The notes under the pieces are model-generated. The model saw only the letters and a list, made by a program, of their open reading frames with translations, made no database searches and had not been told where the DNA came from. Shown here piece after piece: positions 1 to 10,758 of a stretch of 52,884 bases of DNA (position 1 is its first letter; the number at the start of each line of letters is the position of its first letter). The position numbers and the translations under genes are program-made. Source of the stretch: Saccoglossus kowalevskii (lineage: Eukaryota > Hemichordata > Enteropneusta > Harrimaniidae); contig NW_003122930.1 in the NCBI RefSeq assembly GCF_000003605.2, positions 78,087 through 130,970 on the forward strand, in the 5' to 3' direction.

Positions 1-90
1 CATATGCAACAACACCTAGACAGCTTCTTTTCATATGCAATCAGCACCTAGACAACTGTAAAATTATTTTTTGGTCAACTTAAAATTCAC

Positions 91-178
91 CATGTCTCAT
101 GACAGCACCATGTCTCGTGACACATCACCATGTCACATAATATCACCATGTCTCGTGACATGTCACATGACATCACAA
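91..178. repeat. Short imperfect tandem repeat (catgtctcgtgacatcac-like)
   Basis: Four to five degenerate copies of a unit close to ACCATGTCTCGTGACATC follow each other, rich in CATG and GTGAC. The preceding 60 bases also hold a duplicated phrase (catatgcaa...cacctagacaa). This lies in the UTP15 intron upstream of the first exon visible here. No function is suggested. Confidence 0.6.
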
Positions 179-390
179 TGTTACTAAGATGAATTTGGCT
201 CAGACTAAAAAAATATGAACAAATTTAGGAAAAACCAAAACATTTCACCCATTCATCTACATTACTTGTGTACAAAGCATTTTACTAATTAATATAATCA
301 CAATCTCCATGATGCTTTAGTCAAAAATGTTCTGTAACCATGCATACATTACAATAATTGTAACTCAATGAACTTTTCCTGTTATTTCAG

Positions 391-2346
391 CGGTCTCACA
401 GGTTGTCAAATCCAGCCATTGTGGTAAGTGTCCTGCAGGAATTAATCAGGCGTAATGGTTTACAAATAGCTCTAGCTGGTCGCGATGAAAAGTGGTTGAA
501 GATAATGTTGAAGTTTCTTCAAAAGAACATCACCAACACAACTTTCAGCACTACGTTATTAGACGTTACTAATCAAGTTGTTGGCAAGTATTATTCATTT
601 AATAAGATGGTTTATCATTTTCCACACCACCTATTCAACATTTTTGTAAGAACACCAAACTGCACAATATAATTAATGAGCATTTCAGGTACTGTAGAAT
701 ACTGTAAAATACTTTATTTTAGCTGGAATTAATTTTCGCTGAATAAACTTTTTGGGTGTTGCGTCTGTGCGTCCGTCCGGAGTCATATCTCAGAATCCCT
801 TGGACCGATTCTGTTCATTCTTTGCATGTGCCTAGTACTTTATGTGGGACATATGCACATGCAGTGGTTTAGTGATTCAATTCAAAATGGCCGACTGGCA
901 GCCATCTTGTTTTTTGAAAATGTTGTATTTTGGACATGCTATGTCAGTTTTCATTCAAATTTAGTACATAGATCATACATGTTAGGATACATGTCCCCGA
1001 CTGTTCGTGAGTCTGTCCGTCCGTCCGTGTGTCAGTCATATTTCAGAATCCTGTGGACCGATTCCGTTCATTCTTTGCATGTGCCTAGTACCTTATGTGG
1101 GACATATGCACATGCAGTGGTTTAGCGATTTGATTCAAAATGGCTGACTGGCAGCCATGTCGTATTTTGGACATGCTTTGTCAGTTGTCATTCAAACTTG
1201 GTACATAGATTATAGATGTTAGGATACATGTCTATGACAATTTGTTTCAAAATCTGGTCAAGGATGGCTGATTGACAGCCATCTGACTTTTTGGCCTTAC
1301 TACTATATATCCACAATTTATGTACCATTTTCATTCATATTTGGCACATACATCATACATATCAGTGTGTTTCATAATCAGATCAAAGATGGCCGAATAA
1401 TGGCTGTTTTTATTTTTGGCCATATTACTACTACACAGAACACGTGTTTTGATGTAAATAAACAATCTGTTGTATACGCCACTTGGAACTCAAGTTTCAA
1501 AGACATGCTCGCGACAACCCCTCCACTTTAATATGACGAGCACAAAGAGAACTTTCAAAAATTTAACGGGGACTGTGTCATTTTCAATGACTTGTTTTAA
1601 GTTGAATGTAAAATATAGGAAAAAAAGTTTATTCACTGGATTTTATTTTCACTGAATCATTCTTTCGACGAAAATTAATTCCAAGCGAAAATAAAGTATT
1701 CCACAGTACTTTATTTCCACTATAAAATCCAGCGAATATACTTTTTCTCCCATGTCTGACATTCCATACAAAAAAAACCAAAAGCTTTTTAAGCGAAAAT
1801 TATTTCCAGCTAAAATAAAGTATTTCACAGTAATCTCCTTAGATGCTTGTGAATTGGCTTCCATTGAGAATTGCTGTCTCACACAATCCTTAGCTAACTT
1901 TTATTCAACTGGTAGTAGTTCAATGTGTCGTTGCTACATTTATTTACGGGTACCTCAAAAGCGTATCTACAACAATACCTATTGGGTTGCAGGAGCACAT
2001 TTCAAATTTGACTGCCAGCCATTTTGGATAAAATGTACCTCTAGGTGATTTTATCGTTAAGTAGGCTTCTACTATAATAATATTTAGATATTACTAAACA
2101 AGTGTTGTTTATATCACAGACATATACGGTCCAACTATAGCAGAGTCTCCAGACACAGCTTCTTTATTTCAAAGTCTTCATAATAAAGTAGAGAAAGAAT
2201 TGCAGTTCCAAGATGGTTTATTTGAAGTGATGGGAATGCTAGACGTCATCTTAGGTTCAGCAAGCACACAGGTGGAGTCAAGTGATAAAACAGATATAGA
2301 CATTGGATGGAATAATAATGTAGATAAAATGATGGTTGATGCGTAG
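391..2346 (+). CDS. UTP15: UTP15, small-subunit processome component (C-terminal part; 5' end outside window)
   Basis: Two coding exons are seen, 391-583 and 2120-2346 (stop TAG 2344-2346). They give the C-terminal domain: ...VVSVLQELIRRNGLQIALAG, then RDEKWLKIMLKFLQKNI, then DIYGPTIAESP and GLFEVMGMLDVILG. This follows the Utp15 C-terminal domain of the human protein, including its D-I-Y after the exon junction and the E..GMMD-like segment near the end. UTP15 is a WD40 protein of the t-UTP/UtpA complex in the nucleolus, needed for rDNA transcription and 18S pre-rRNA processing; the WD40 repeats must lie upstream, off the window. The intron starts GCAAGT at 584 and ends CAG at 2119. Only this GC donor keeps the phase (G|AC = Asp). 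The first exon could start at 391 or at a nearby second AG (401). AATAAA lies at 2350-2355, overlapping the end of the gene. The intron is filled with repeats. Confidence 0.87.
690..1835. mobile_element. Composite of two interspersed repeats inside the UTP15 intron
   Basis: The outer parts (about 690-750 and 1610-1832) belong to the palindromic family ending ATACTGTAAAATACTTTATT, whose full copy sits at 16528-16750. The middle (about 755-1605) belongs to the family also seen at 51516-52740: GTCCGTCC runs, TCATATCTCAGAATCCC, repeated AAAATGGC(C/T)GACTGGCAGCC, and the ending AACGGGGACTGTGTCATTTTC. This looks like one repeat nested in another. No long ORF is present, so both look non-autonomous. 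The middle itself has internally repeated blocks of a little over 200 bp. Confidence 0.65.
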
Positions 2347-2349
2347 TTA

Positions 2350-2355
2350 AATAAA
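2350..2355 (+). terminator. Polyadenylation signal of UTP15
   Basis: An AATAAA hexamer lies four bases after the UTP15 stop codon, followed by AT-rich sequence. The 3' UTR would be very short. Confidence 0.5.
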
Positions 2356-4257
2356 GATTGATTTTATTTATTAAATATAATTGTCATAATTGTGTGTAAC
2401 TATGGTAGGTGATTTAAATTGCAGGTAGGACTCCTGGTCTGGCACAACTGCCATGCAACTGTTGATCAAATTTGTTGTCTACTTGCACATCACATGAAGA
2501 AGTCATTGAAAATTTGTGTTACCTAAAATGAAATTGTTGAGACATAAGACGATTCGCTCTGCTCAAAAAACAACATGTTTCTGGTTGTTTCCATAGTAGA
2601 ACATGATCATGTAGCTAACGTTGTTTTATAACTAAAACCCCGAGCCCTGTATACGAAGTTTGCAATAACATTCAATCTATAGTCACTTTACTCAATTACT
2701 AGAACTTATTCTGCTGTTATTATTATGTCCGACCATATTTTCTAGATTCTTTGATTGAACTCGCCATTTCGGTTCATTTAAATTTCAATGTTCCGCTGAG
2801 ATTACGTTGATGCATGATCATTTGAATACTGCTATTACCAGACTGGTAGGAGGTAATACGGGGCAAAAGTAACAATTTGTTGGCTTTTGCCATGGCAATA
2901 GTGGGCTATGATTTTTTCCCCTCGATTAGTGATTGTATGGTATGACCTGCCTGCCAAATATAAACAAAATCACAGAGAGTTTCTTGGTAATAAAAAAAAA
3001 TAGTAACTTTGTGCCCAAAGTCGAGTAGAATAAGCAATGTCCGAGGTGTTTAATCTTAAAAACCGTAGGAGGAGATACATTTGGTGCGAAACTATTTAAA
3101 AAAGGTGTGGCCTGCACGTTTGAGCAGAATCAGCAAAGCCAAAAAAATCGCAGAAGAATTAATACGTGAAGACACTGCAAATTACACAAGTGATTTTAAG
3201 GGCAATCCGAGCAAAGCGGAATGCAATATATACAATGAAAGACCATTTATACCAATATCTGATACTACAATCACTCCATCTTTTCTACAATATACCAAAT
3301 TCTGAGCCGCATTTAGCCAGTTTTCACTAAATCCTTTATTATTCGGTATTGTTCTGTGAAATGTGCGTACTCCAAAATGTAACAAATTTGTTTTGTATAG
3401 CTTCATATTTGCATGTATGAATGAATGAAAAATACATTTTATGAACATGGGGTAACCTGAATTCCTACAATATCAAATCAGTACAAAACTGGTAAAGTAA
3501 AATATTTGCATATTCTAGATGTGTATCAATCGTTTACAAGATGGATATTGTTGTAAACCTTGTAACGAGATGAATCTTGCGTTAATGTACGCACTAACAA
3601 TTTGATGGTGGCGACCTGTCTCTGGTGTCCTACAAAAATGAAACATGCTTTTTTTGCAGGGAAAATACTACTATGCCATAATACAAGTTTATTTCCTGTA
3701 AACTTGATACCACTAATCCAAATTGTTTTGAGATTCCCTTACCCATCATGCAATAATGTGAATAGCCATGTTATCTGTTCTAATAATTATGTATATTTTG
3801 TTACAAAAATACATCTGATTACTTATCATTAGCATATTTTTGAGCTTTGCCTGTTATATTGAAAAATACAGCCCCTTCTGAAGTGATCTGTTTGAAGGAC
3901 ATTTTTGAAATGTTTATTTAAATAAATCACTATGAATGACAGCGATGGTCACAGTTCCGTTTTAGGTCCAAGAGCGAGTACCATTATCTTGGTGAGATGT
4001 GATCTGAACATCCCTTCTTTGTAGCTGACTGTAACGTAAAATGAAAAAAAAAATTAAACAGCTGTAGTCCATGAAATAAAAATATAATTGGGAAGCATGT
4101 CCAGCATCCTTAAGTGACAGATAGCACTCTTGTATTCCTATTGCACACTACAAATTTCAAGCATTTATCATAATTTCAATATCCATCCAACAGAGGGCAC
4201 TGTCTGCCCCTAGAGGGCCCTAATCATTTGGCACAATATCGAAGATTTACAAATTGC
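2356..4257. other. Intergenic spacer between convergent UTP15 and MYDGF
   Basis: No exon with protein similarity was recognised. The longest open stretch, 3081-3305 (+), has no recognisable family and no conserved motif. The region should contain the 3' UTR of MYDGF on the minus strand. Nothing else was seen. Confidence 0.5.
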
Positions 4258-7200
4258 TTAATTTTCTCCTCTAGGAATCTTTGTTTTAGCAACTGATAAA
4301 ATCTGTCCTAAGAACCCAGTGTAATTTTTACTGCAACAAACTTGAAAATATTTTCGGATATTTCTATGCTCAAAGCAGAGGGAACGTCACCTGTGTGAGA
4401 ATTGAGTCCCAAGTGATGATGATAACACACACTAAAAATGCAAAGGCTCATGGGTAGACGCTTGTTTGTAAACGACACTCTATAAGCTGTATGCGCAGGT
4501 GACGACTCCCCAGCTTTAAATTAGAGCAGCACGAACTGTTACACATTTAATGGTGGTCAATTTTGATGTAGTGGAGGTATCTTCATGCAATATTCCCCTC
4601 CCCTCAACACTGAGCTACAAAAAAAGAAATTTAAATTCAAATTATTTGCAGCAGACAGGAAGTAAATCTTGTCTGACAAACCTGCGTTTTTCTTTTTATT
4701 GACAACATATTCCTCGGCTCTAAGTGGTTCATCGGCATCACCCTGAAAAAAAGAAAGTATAACAACAATGTTAAAATAGGTAAACATAGAGACATTTGGA
4801 TGCAGCAAGAAGAAAGTAACCAACATCTAAGACATGCTGGTGTAATACAAACAAATTTATGCTACAATGATTTTATTTCATGTCCCCTGTGCATATCGCA
4901 TTCCAGCAGATGGGACAAGATTTGTCAACCTATCAGAGTTCAACCTGTAACACAAGTTCTTATTGGTTGCTGAACATACAAAGGTTGAACACAATTTGCA
5001 AAGGTCAGATGAAGTGTTGAAAATCACATGCTGTTTATTGAAGAGCCACAGTTTTTGAAGTCCATGCAAACAATGCGTTTTACATGTGCTTTATACATTG
5101 CAAATCAAATCTGACACGGGACAAAGACTGGCACTTTGAAAAGAAGTGTTTACATACTGGAACGATTTTTCATTGAGTTGTGTGCTGCACTACTAGTGGA
5201 CCATCAGAACACCAAAGCACACTGTATTGCTACTCTCCATTGTTATAATAATAATGCAAACTATAATAGGCTAACCTTTTCACCACCAGACCTTCTCACC
5301 TAATTTTGTTTGCACTTTTTTCCTATATTCTTCAATATTTCTGGAAATGAACCGTAATTTTGGAGCCACCAAACAAAATTTGAGTCAATTTTCAATTTTT
5401 ACTTAAAAAATTTGGCTATTTTTATCCTAATTTTCTGAAGGAAAATGCAGACTATAAACGTGACTATTTTGTGAATTTATGATGAAAAGAGGGAACTGGT
5501 GGTGAAAAGGTTAAATTTGTGCATGAAAAAATACATAATATTTCTTTACTTACAAATGCTTCTGCTTCTTCAATTTTGGCTCCCTTAATTTTTAAATTAA
5601 ATAACTGGAAGAATAAATATGACCTTCCTCCTGGCCTTTCTACTGTACATGTGAAGGAAGTTTTTTCTGGGTTGGCAGATATTGTCATAACCCAACCCTA
5701 CAAGAAGAGAAAAAAAAAAAAAGTCATCGTAACTGTTTTTTGGACTACTGGCAGTCAAATTTCATTCAAAATTTTCATTGACAATACGTCTTTTGCATAA
5801 TTAAAGGAGGACGGAAATCCCTAAAAGGATGTTTTTACTGAATCATCTCTTCAGCAAAAATAGTGAAAATAAATTGCAAGCGAAAAGTACTTTACAGTAG
5901 TAAACTTATACTTGCCTCGTTTGTTCCTCCATGTGACACATATGTAAATGCACAGGAGAAACTACCCTGTAAACAAGCAAAATTTTTCCCAATTATGGTA
6001 CACCTAGAAACTACACACTTAAAAACAAATAAGAAACATCTTGTTCAGCCATTACAGTGAAGGACAGGAAGCAGTTATAAATCAAAATAACTGTTAGATT
6101 TCAAATTGACCAATCCAGAAAGGGTACTGTAACATTATTGGAAGGTCTAATTGTTGAACATCATCCAATCAACAAGCAATTCATTTTGAATAAGTCGGTG
6201 TCATCCAATCAACAAGCAATTCATTTTGAATAAGTCGGTGTCATCCAATCAACAAGCAATTCATTTTGAATAAGTCGGTGTCATCCAATCAACAAGCAAT
6301 TCATTTTGAATAAGTCGGTGTCATCCAATCAACAAGCAATTCATTTTGAATAAGTCGGTGTCCGCAATTGCTATGTCCCATGAAGTCATCTGCATGCATC
6401 ATGGACAATACTTGAGTGAAACTTGATGATTGGTATTTACAAATTTTCATAAGTATAACTATATGACAGTTTTCTACCTTATCGACAAAAAAAATATATG
6501 AGCCTTCTATCAAAACAATTTAACCATAGACTTAATTTTAACGTCCCATCTACAGCGTTGTAATTATTACAAAATCAATGTTGTTTCAATATACAGCGCC
6601 ACCATGAAACACGACTACTGGTTATGCTAGTGAAAACAAATGAACATCTTGTTGAGTCGTTTGCAAACTTGTTTTGATAAAAAACTTATCGATTGTACAC
6701 ATTAGTTGAAAAACTGTTTTTAAGTGATGCGTATTGTTTCCTGGTTAGTAAAAATAACTAAAATAAAATTTAATTTAAATAAAAATCAAACAGATCTTAT
6801 TTTCTTTTGGGCTCTCGGTCATGTGATTTTATTATCATTGCACATTATACATGTATGTATAACTTATTCAAATGCATTGTTATTTTAGGTAGCATACAGT
6901 TGAGTTACGAGTCTGGCCTAAACCCACTGAATGATTTCAAACATCATTGTCTTACATCGTCATGCCCCAGTGTTACCGATGGATAGACAAACTACATAAC
7001 GATAATGCTGTTTGTAAATCAAAAAGCATTGTAGATTGAATAAACATCTTGGGGATTTACATTTTTATTTACCCAAACTGTGATTGACTGGCATACATTT
7101 TGCGTACATTAGCTGCATTTAAAACTCATAATTTGTACTTGTCGCAGCACGTTTTGACCGAAAACAACACCATTTATATATCAAAAGCCCAACACAGCTT

Positions 7201-8351
7201 GATCTTCAAACATCGTAATGGCACATTTACCGAGCTCCCGCCACGATGTTAGCGGCTTGGTTTGGATAAGCGTTCTAATTGCAGCGGCCATCTAGCCCCT
7301 ATTTATAGTATCGGTTCCCCTAAAAAGGTCACACATCCTGGAACTTTTTGGGGTATTAATTTCCAATATCATACCTCAATTTTTGTCAGGTTTAACTATC
7401 TTAGAGCTTCAATGACAACTTTTTTGCATTTATTTGTAAATGTAATCAAGAAATTCTCATTTATAGCAAGTTTGTAAACCCCCCCCCCCGGAAAGTACAG
7501 TGCTTGGATGTGTGACCTTTTTGGTGTTGTGCAAATGACCATTTTTGCGACTATAATTTTTTGTGATTTCATTCATTTACACAACTGCCCAAACATGTGT
7601 ACAAGAAGACAACTGGAGTTTTCTCAGTCATTATGGTATCACAACAGAACAATGGTGTCTTGCATCATTTTTACATTATTGACGTTTTTATTCTTTCTTT
7701 TTATGTGTGCATGGAAATTAATTCTTACCTAGATGCCCAAGTGAAATGTACGCTGCAGTTGCTTGGAAAATTACATTTTAAACTTTTTTTAAATTTTTTT
7801 TTTTAATGTCTATGTGTCTTAAATAGTATACAATGAGTTTAATGAAGGCAGGAAAGTTTTCCATATGAAAATACTAATTTCTCATATTGCAACTGTAATT
7901 AATATTGATATTCTCAGCATTTAATGTCTCAAGTGACTAAAACTGTGTACTTAAGTTTTTCATAAATGCAACTTAATTGCGCAAGGCGTGGGGGCGATTC
8001 TCTATCCCGTGTCCAGGATGGACGCGAATCTTAAATGAGAGTTTTCCAAGACAAACGGCAATAGCGTCGTAAATGCGCACCATGCTGACAAACTGATCAC
8101 TCAACCGACAAACGGTAAATACATAGCGCCTGCACGCAAAATGATTAATGAAGGGACGGCCGGTAACTTGCGTAGCTACTACATACCATGCTGTGCTCGA
8201 CAGTAATTGTCTCGCCACCTGGCTTTACATCAAAAACTTCCTCTAAAACTCCATGTTCATTATTCAGATGTGCCGTACCGGCAAGAAAACCAAGTACCGT
8301 GAATAAAACTATCAAAACAACGGGGACGAGCGATCCTATCGACAGCGCCAT
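4258..8351 (-). CDS. MYDGF: MYDGF, myeloid-derived growth factor homologue (complete, five exons)
   Basis: Exons on the minus strand are 8351-8187, 5966-5916, 5697-5554, 4742-4682 and 4307-4258; the phases fit throughout and give 156 codons plus stop. The start ATG at 8351 has A at -3 and G at +4. Residues 1-27 form a hydrophobic signal peptide. Family landmarks are EVFDVKPGGETI (human AFDVRPGG), CAFTYVSHGGTNE (human CMFTYASQGGTNEQ), FTCTVERPGGRSYLFF (human FTCTIWRPQGKSYLYF), KGAKIEEAEAF and EPLRAEEYVV. The two cysteines of the family disulfide are Cys60 and Cys89. The product is secreted or ER-luminal; the mammalian protein is a paracrine growth factor, and invertebrate roles are little known. 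Intron 2 starts with GC (GAG|GCAAGT). The last exon (GQILSVAKTKIPRGEN) is placed by phase and a weak match to human LVIVAKASRTEL. It lacks the -EL ending of the human protein and makes this tail shorter than the human one (156 against about 173 residues). Introns hold several small transposons. Confidence 0.88.
4371..4519. mobile_element. TTAA-flanked palindromic MITE, copy 1
   Basis: The ends AAAGCAGAGGGAACGTCACC and GGTGACGACTCCCCAGCTTT are imperfect inverted repeats. The inner part (GGCTCATGGGTAGACGCTTG, TTGTAAACGACAC) matches, in inverse orientation, the copies at 27195-27362 and 52786-52884. It lies in the last intron of MYDGF. It has no coding capacity and was probably moved by a piggyBac-like transposase, judged only from TTAA at the borders of the sister copies. 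Confidence 0.65.
5272..5514. mobile_element. MITE with TIR TTAACCTTTTCACCACCAG, copy 1
   Basis: The left end taaccttttcaccaccag and the right end ctggtggtgaaaaggttaa are near-perfect terminal inverted repeats around about 205 bp of AT-rich sequence. A diverged sister copy lies at 31138-31372. This copy sits in MYDGF intron 3, ending about 40 bases from exon 3. It is non-autonomous. Confidence 0.75.
5825..5905. mobile_element. Fragment of the ACTGTAAAATACTTT palindromic repeat
   Basis: The sequence ctgaatcatctcttcagcaa, followed by gtgaaaataaattgcaagcgaaa and agtactttacagta, matches the right half of the family represented in full at 16528-16750. It abuts MYDGF exon 2. Confidence 0.5.
6161..6360. 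repeat. Five perfect tandem copies of a 40-bp unit
   Basis: The unit begins TCATCCAATCAACAAGCAAT and ends TCATTTTGAATAAGTCGGTG, and it is repeated five times without a mismatch (6161, 6201, 6241, 6281, 6321). It lies in MYDGF intron 1. Perfect identity means recent expansion, and copy number is likely polymorphic. Confidence 0.97.
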
Positions 8352-9740
8352 GTTGGGGATTGGTAGTTTCAACCAATTAGCATTGAGAACATGGCAATAC
8401 TACCTAACTTCATGTAAACTAACCTATGAAAGCCCTTTAACTATATATATGTTTCATACAGGCACATCCGTGATCGTAATTTCGTTCACATACCCGTAAA
8501 TCAAAAATCACAATAACACTTTATTATCACCGTAAAGAAATTACAATCTTTTTGTGTTCTGAGTAATAAAGTTAAATTAATGAACATGAACACAAATTAA
8601 TTAATAATAAATTAATAATAAAAGTATTAAAAAAACAAAAAAAGTTACTAAATGCTTCTCTTCAAGTTTGCATTATCAATATCAGTTGGTATCTAATGTA
8701 AGAATTAGACACTAGATACCAGCCGACCCCCCCCCCCCACTGCTCGTAGGGACTGCGTACAGTTGATCATAGTTCCTTGACTCCCTGTGGTGATGGCTGA
8801 TAAATAACAAAAAAGTATGTTCTTTTAATCAGTTTTGTGCTTTTTTCTATTGACCTGTTTTTTCCCTAAGATTCAGGCATGCAGATTTTTTTTCTGTGCC
8901 TTTTTTTTTTCTAATTCTGTCACTCCACGGGTTTCTAATAATCAACCCCTAATCCAATATCTTAGTCAAAAATATTATTCTTACAAATATTATTTTAACC
9001 ATAATAAATGGCGGTGTAAATATACACATTTGATCCACATGCATATATATATCAAAATACATTCACAAATGCTTTCTTATGAAAAAAGAAAATGTACAGA
9101 GATTGCCAGCTGCAAAAAATTAAAATATCCTTTTTTTTTGCAGTGTCTGTACATTTTTTATTTTCTTGAATTTTTTCTTGAACACCTTGGATGCAACTTT
9201 TTTTCTCAGTTGGTGTCTAGCTTGCTATTTTTTTTTAAACAAAGCCACCCCCAAAAATACAGGTACAGGTAAAGTACAGCACAGCACAGCACATTACAGT
9301 GCAGTAGCAACAGAGGATTGATATTTCAAATATGAACAAACAATGAATTCAGTAGATCACACACTAAGTAATAAAATAGTGATTTATTTCAATAAAAAAG
9401 CATTCACTACAATTTTAGGAACACGCAATCGATAACTAGTAATAAACTTCATATGACACATATTTATGTGAAGCACTGTACATGTTGTATTGCTTATATT
9501 AGTAATAAATAATATTATTATACATCTGTAACCCTAACATCATAAGTTACCATTAGGAAATGCAAACTCAAAATATGAAATGATTATGCGCGTAAGCGTC
9601 CTTTAATAATAAAAACAAATATGGCTGCCACCAGAGTTTGACCAGACTCCACACAAAGAAGTTCGCTGATACTGTTCTAAAGATTTTGGATTTTGGCATT
9701 CCCATGGTGTATCCTTGAAAGGAAAATATGTATAATAATA

Positions 9741-9852
9741 AGGTTATCACGAGAATACCTCAAAGTACGCACTCAGACAGTGCTCTGTGCATCGGTCGAT
9801 ACTCCACCTGTACTGTCTATATGCATACTTTGAGGTATTCTCGTAATAACCT
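9741..9852. mobile_element. Short inverted-repeat element (27-nt arms)
   Basis: The arms 9741-9767 (aggttatcacgagaatacct, then caaagta) and 9826-9852 pair with one mismatch around a 58-nt spacer. The form is that of a small foldback or MITE-like element or a strong hairpin. No second copy was found in the window. Confidence 0.6.
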
Positions 9853-10437
9853 CATAATATATTATTTACCAAGAATAAACAACAATTCTTCTTAGGTTGG
9901 TTTTGAAATAGATTCAAGTTGCACAACGCTACACTAAATATTTAATACTGGTCATCTTATCACTATATAAACAATTAGATGTATACATGTTAAATATATT
10001 CCATACTTGTTCCATTTGATTGAAATATCAGATGTTTTGCATATGTTTATGGATACCTCAACCCCTTACTCCATAACTACCAAAGACAACATGCAACTTA
10101 CTTTATTAAAATAATCATACTCCTAGTATGAACTTTAACCTAAACCAGCACAGCCTTGGAACTCCTTGCTTTAAATAATCAAACATAAATAATCAGCATT
10201 AATTAATTATGCTGATGCTTTTTTGTTATCTATAACTTCTTGATGAATTTTTTTATCTGGGAGAATTATGTTGTTTGCCTTTGTAGTCTTCTACAAATAC
10301 ATGCACAATGACTCAATCTAAGTAAAGGCTTTGGTACTTTTAATAAATGGCCACCAATAAGCATGTATCTTACCATGATCTGACATGTATTTGGGTGTTT
10401 TGTATAGAGTTTGTTTTTACTGACTTTTAATGAGCTA

Positions 10438-10525
10438 AATGTAAAATACCGGTATAAGAAAAAAGGTTGCTGGATTTTATTTTAACTGAATTATCCCTTT
10501 AGCAAAAATAAAGTATTTTACAGTA
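10438..10525. mobile_element. Fragment of the ACTGTAAAATACTTT palindromic repeat
   Basis: The sequence ggttgctggattttatttta, then actgaattatccctttagca and aaataaagtattttacagta, resembles the end half of the family at 16528-16750. Only one end is intact. Confidence 0.5.
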
Positions 10526-10758
10526 TACAAATAGCATTTCGGGGTACACTATTCTGACAGGATTTTTCAACCAATTACAAGTGCCTCATCAGAGCAGTAA
10601 ATAACACAAATTCTGATTGGTTGATGATTTGTATCCTGTAAAGTAATTGGTCAGAAAGAATTTCAATTGATTGCATGATGTCTGTGATATTTTAATATTC
10701 AGTCATTGACTTATAAATCATGTCTGGCAGTCCATTGTGCATGTATTTCCATTCATTA

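Larger units (their letters stand above)
8352..10758. other. Spacer between MYDGF start and FKRP 3' end
   Basis: This holds the MYDGF promoter side (8352-8700), a poly-C run at about 8727-8739, T-rich low-complexity sequence (8840-9250), a short inverted-repeat element at 9741-9852, and a fragment of the ACTGTAAAATACTTT repeat at about 10438-10525. The FKRP 3' UTR should lie just below 10758. No coding exon was recognised; the open frame at 8835-9272 is a product of T-runs. Confidence 0.5.

Noticed and set aside
3081-3305. 74-codon frame as a UTP15-side gene
   Set aside because: No recognisable domain, no splice partner, and it lies after the UTP15 stop and polyadenylation signal.
4682-4826. 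Continuation of MYDGF exon 4 past 4682 in the open frame
   Set aside because: Reading on gives a Phe/Asn-rich tail unlike the family, whereas GCAG|GTTTGT is an acceptable donor in phase with 4307-4258.
8835-9272. 145-codon frame
   Set aside because: Made of T-runs read as Phe and Leu; low complexity.
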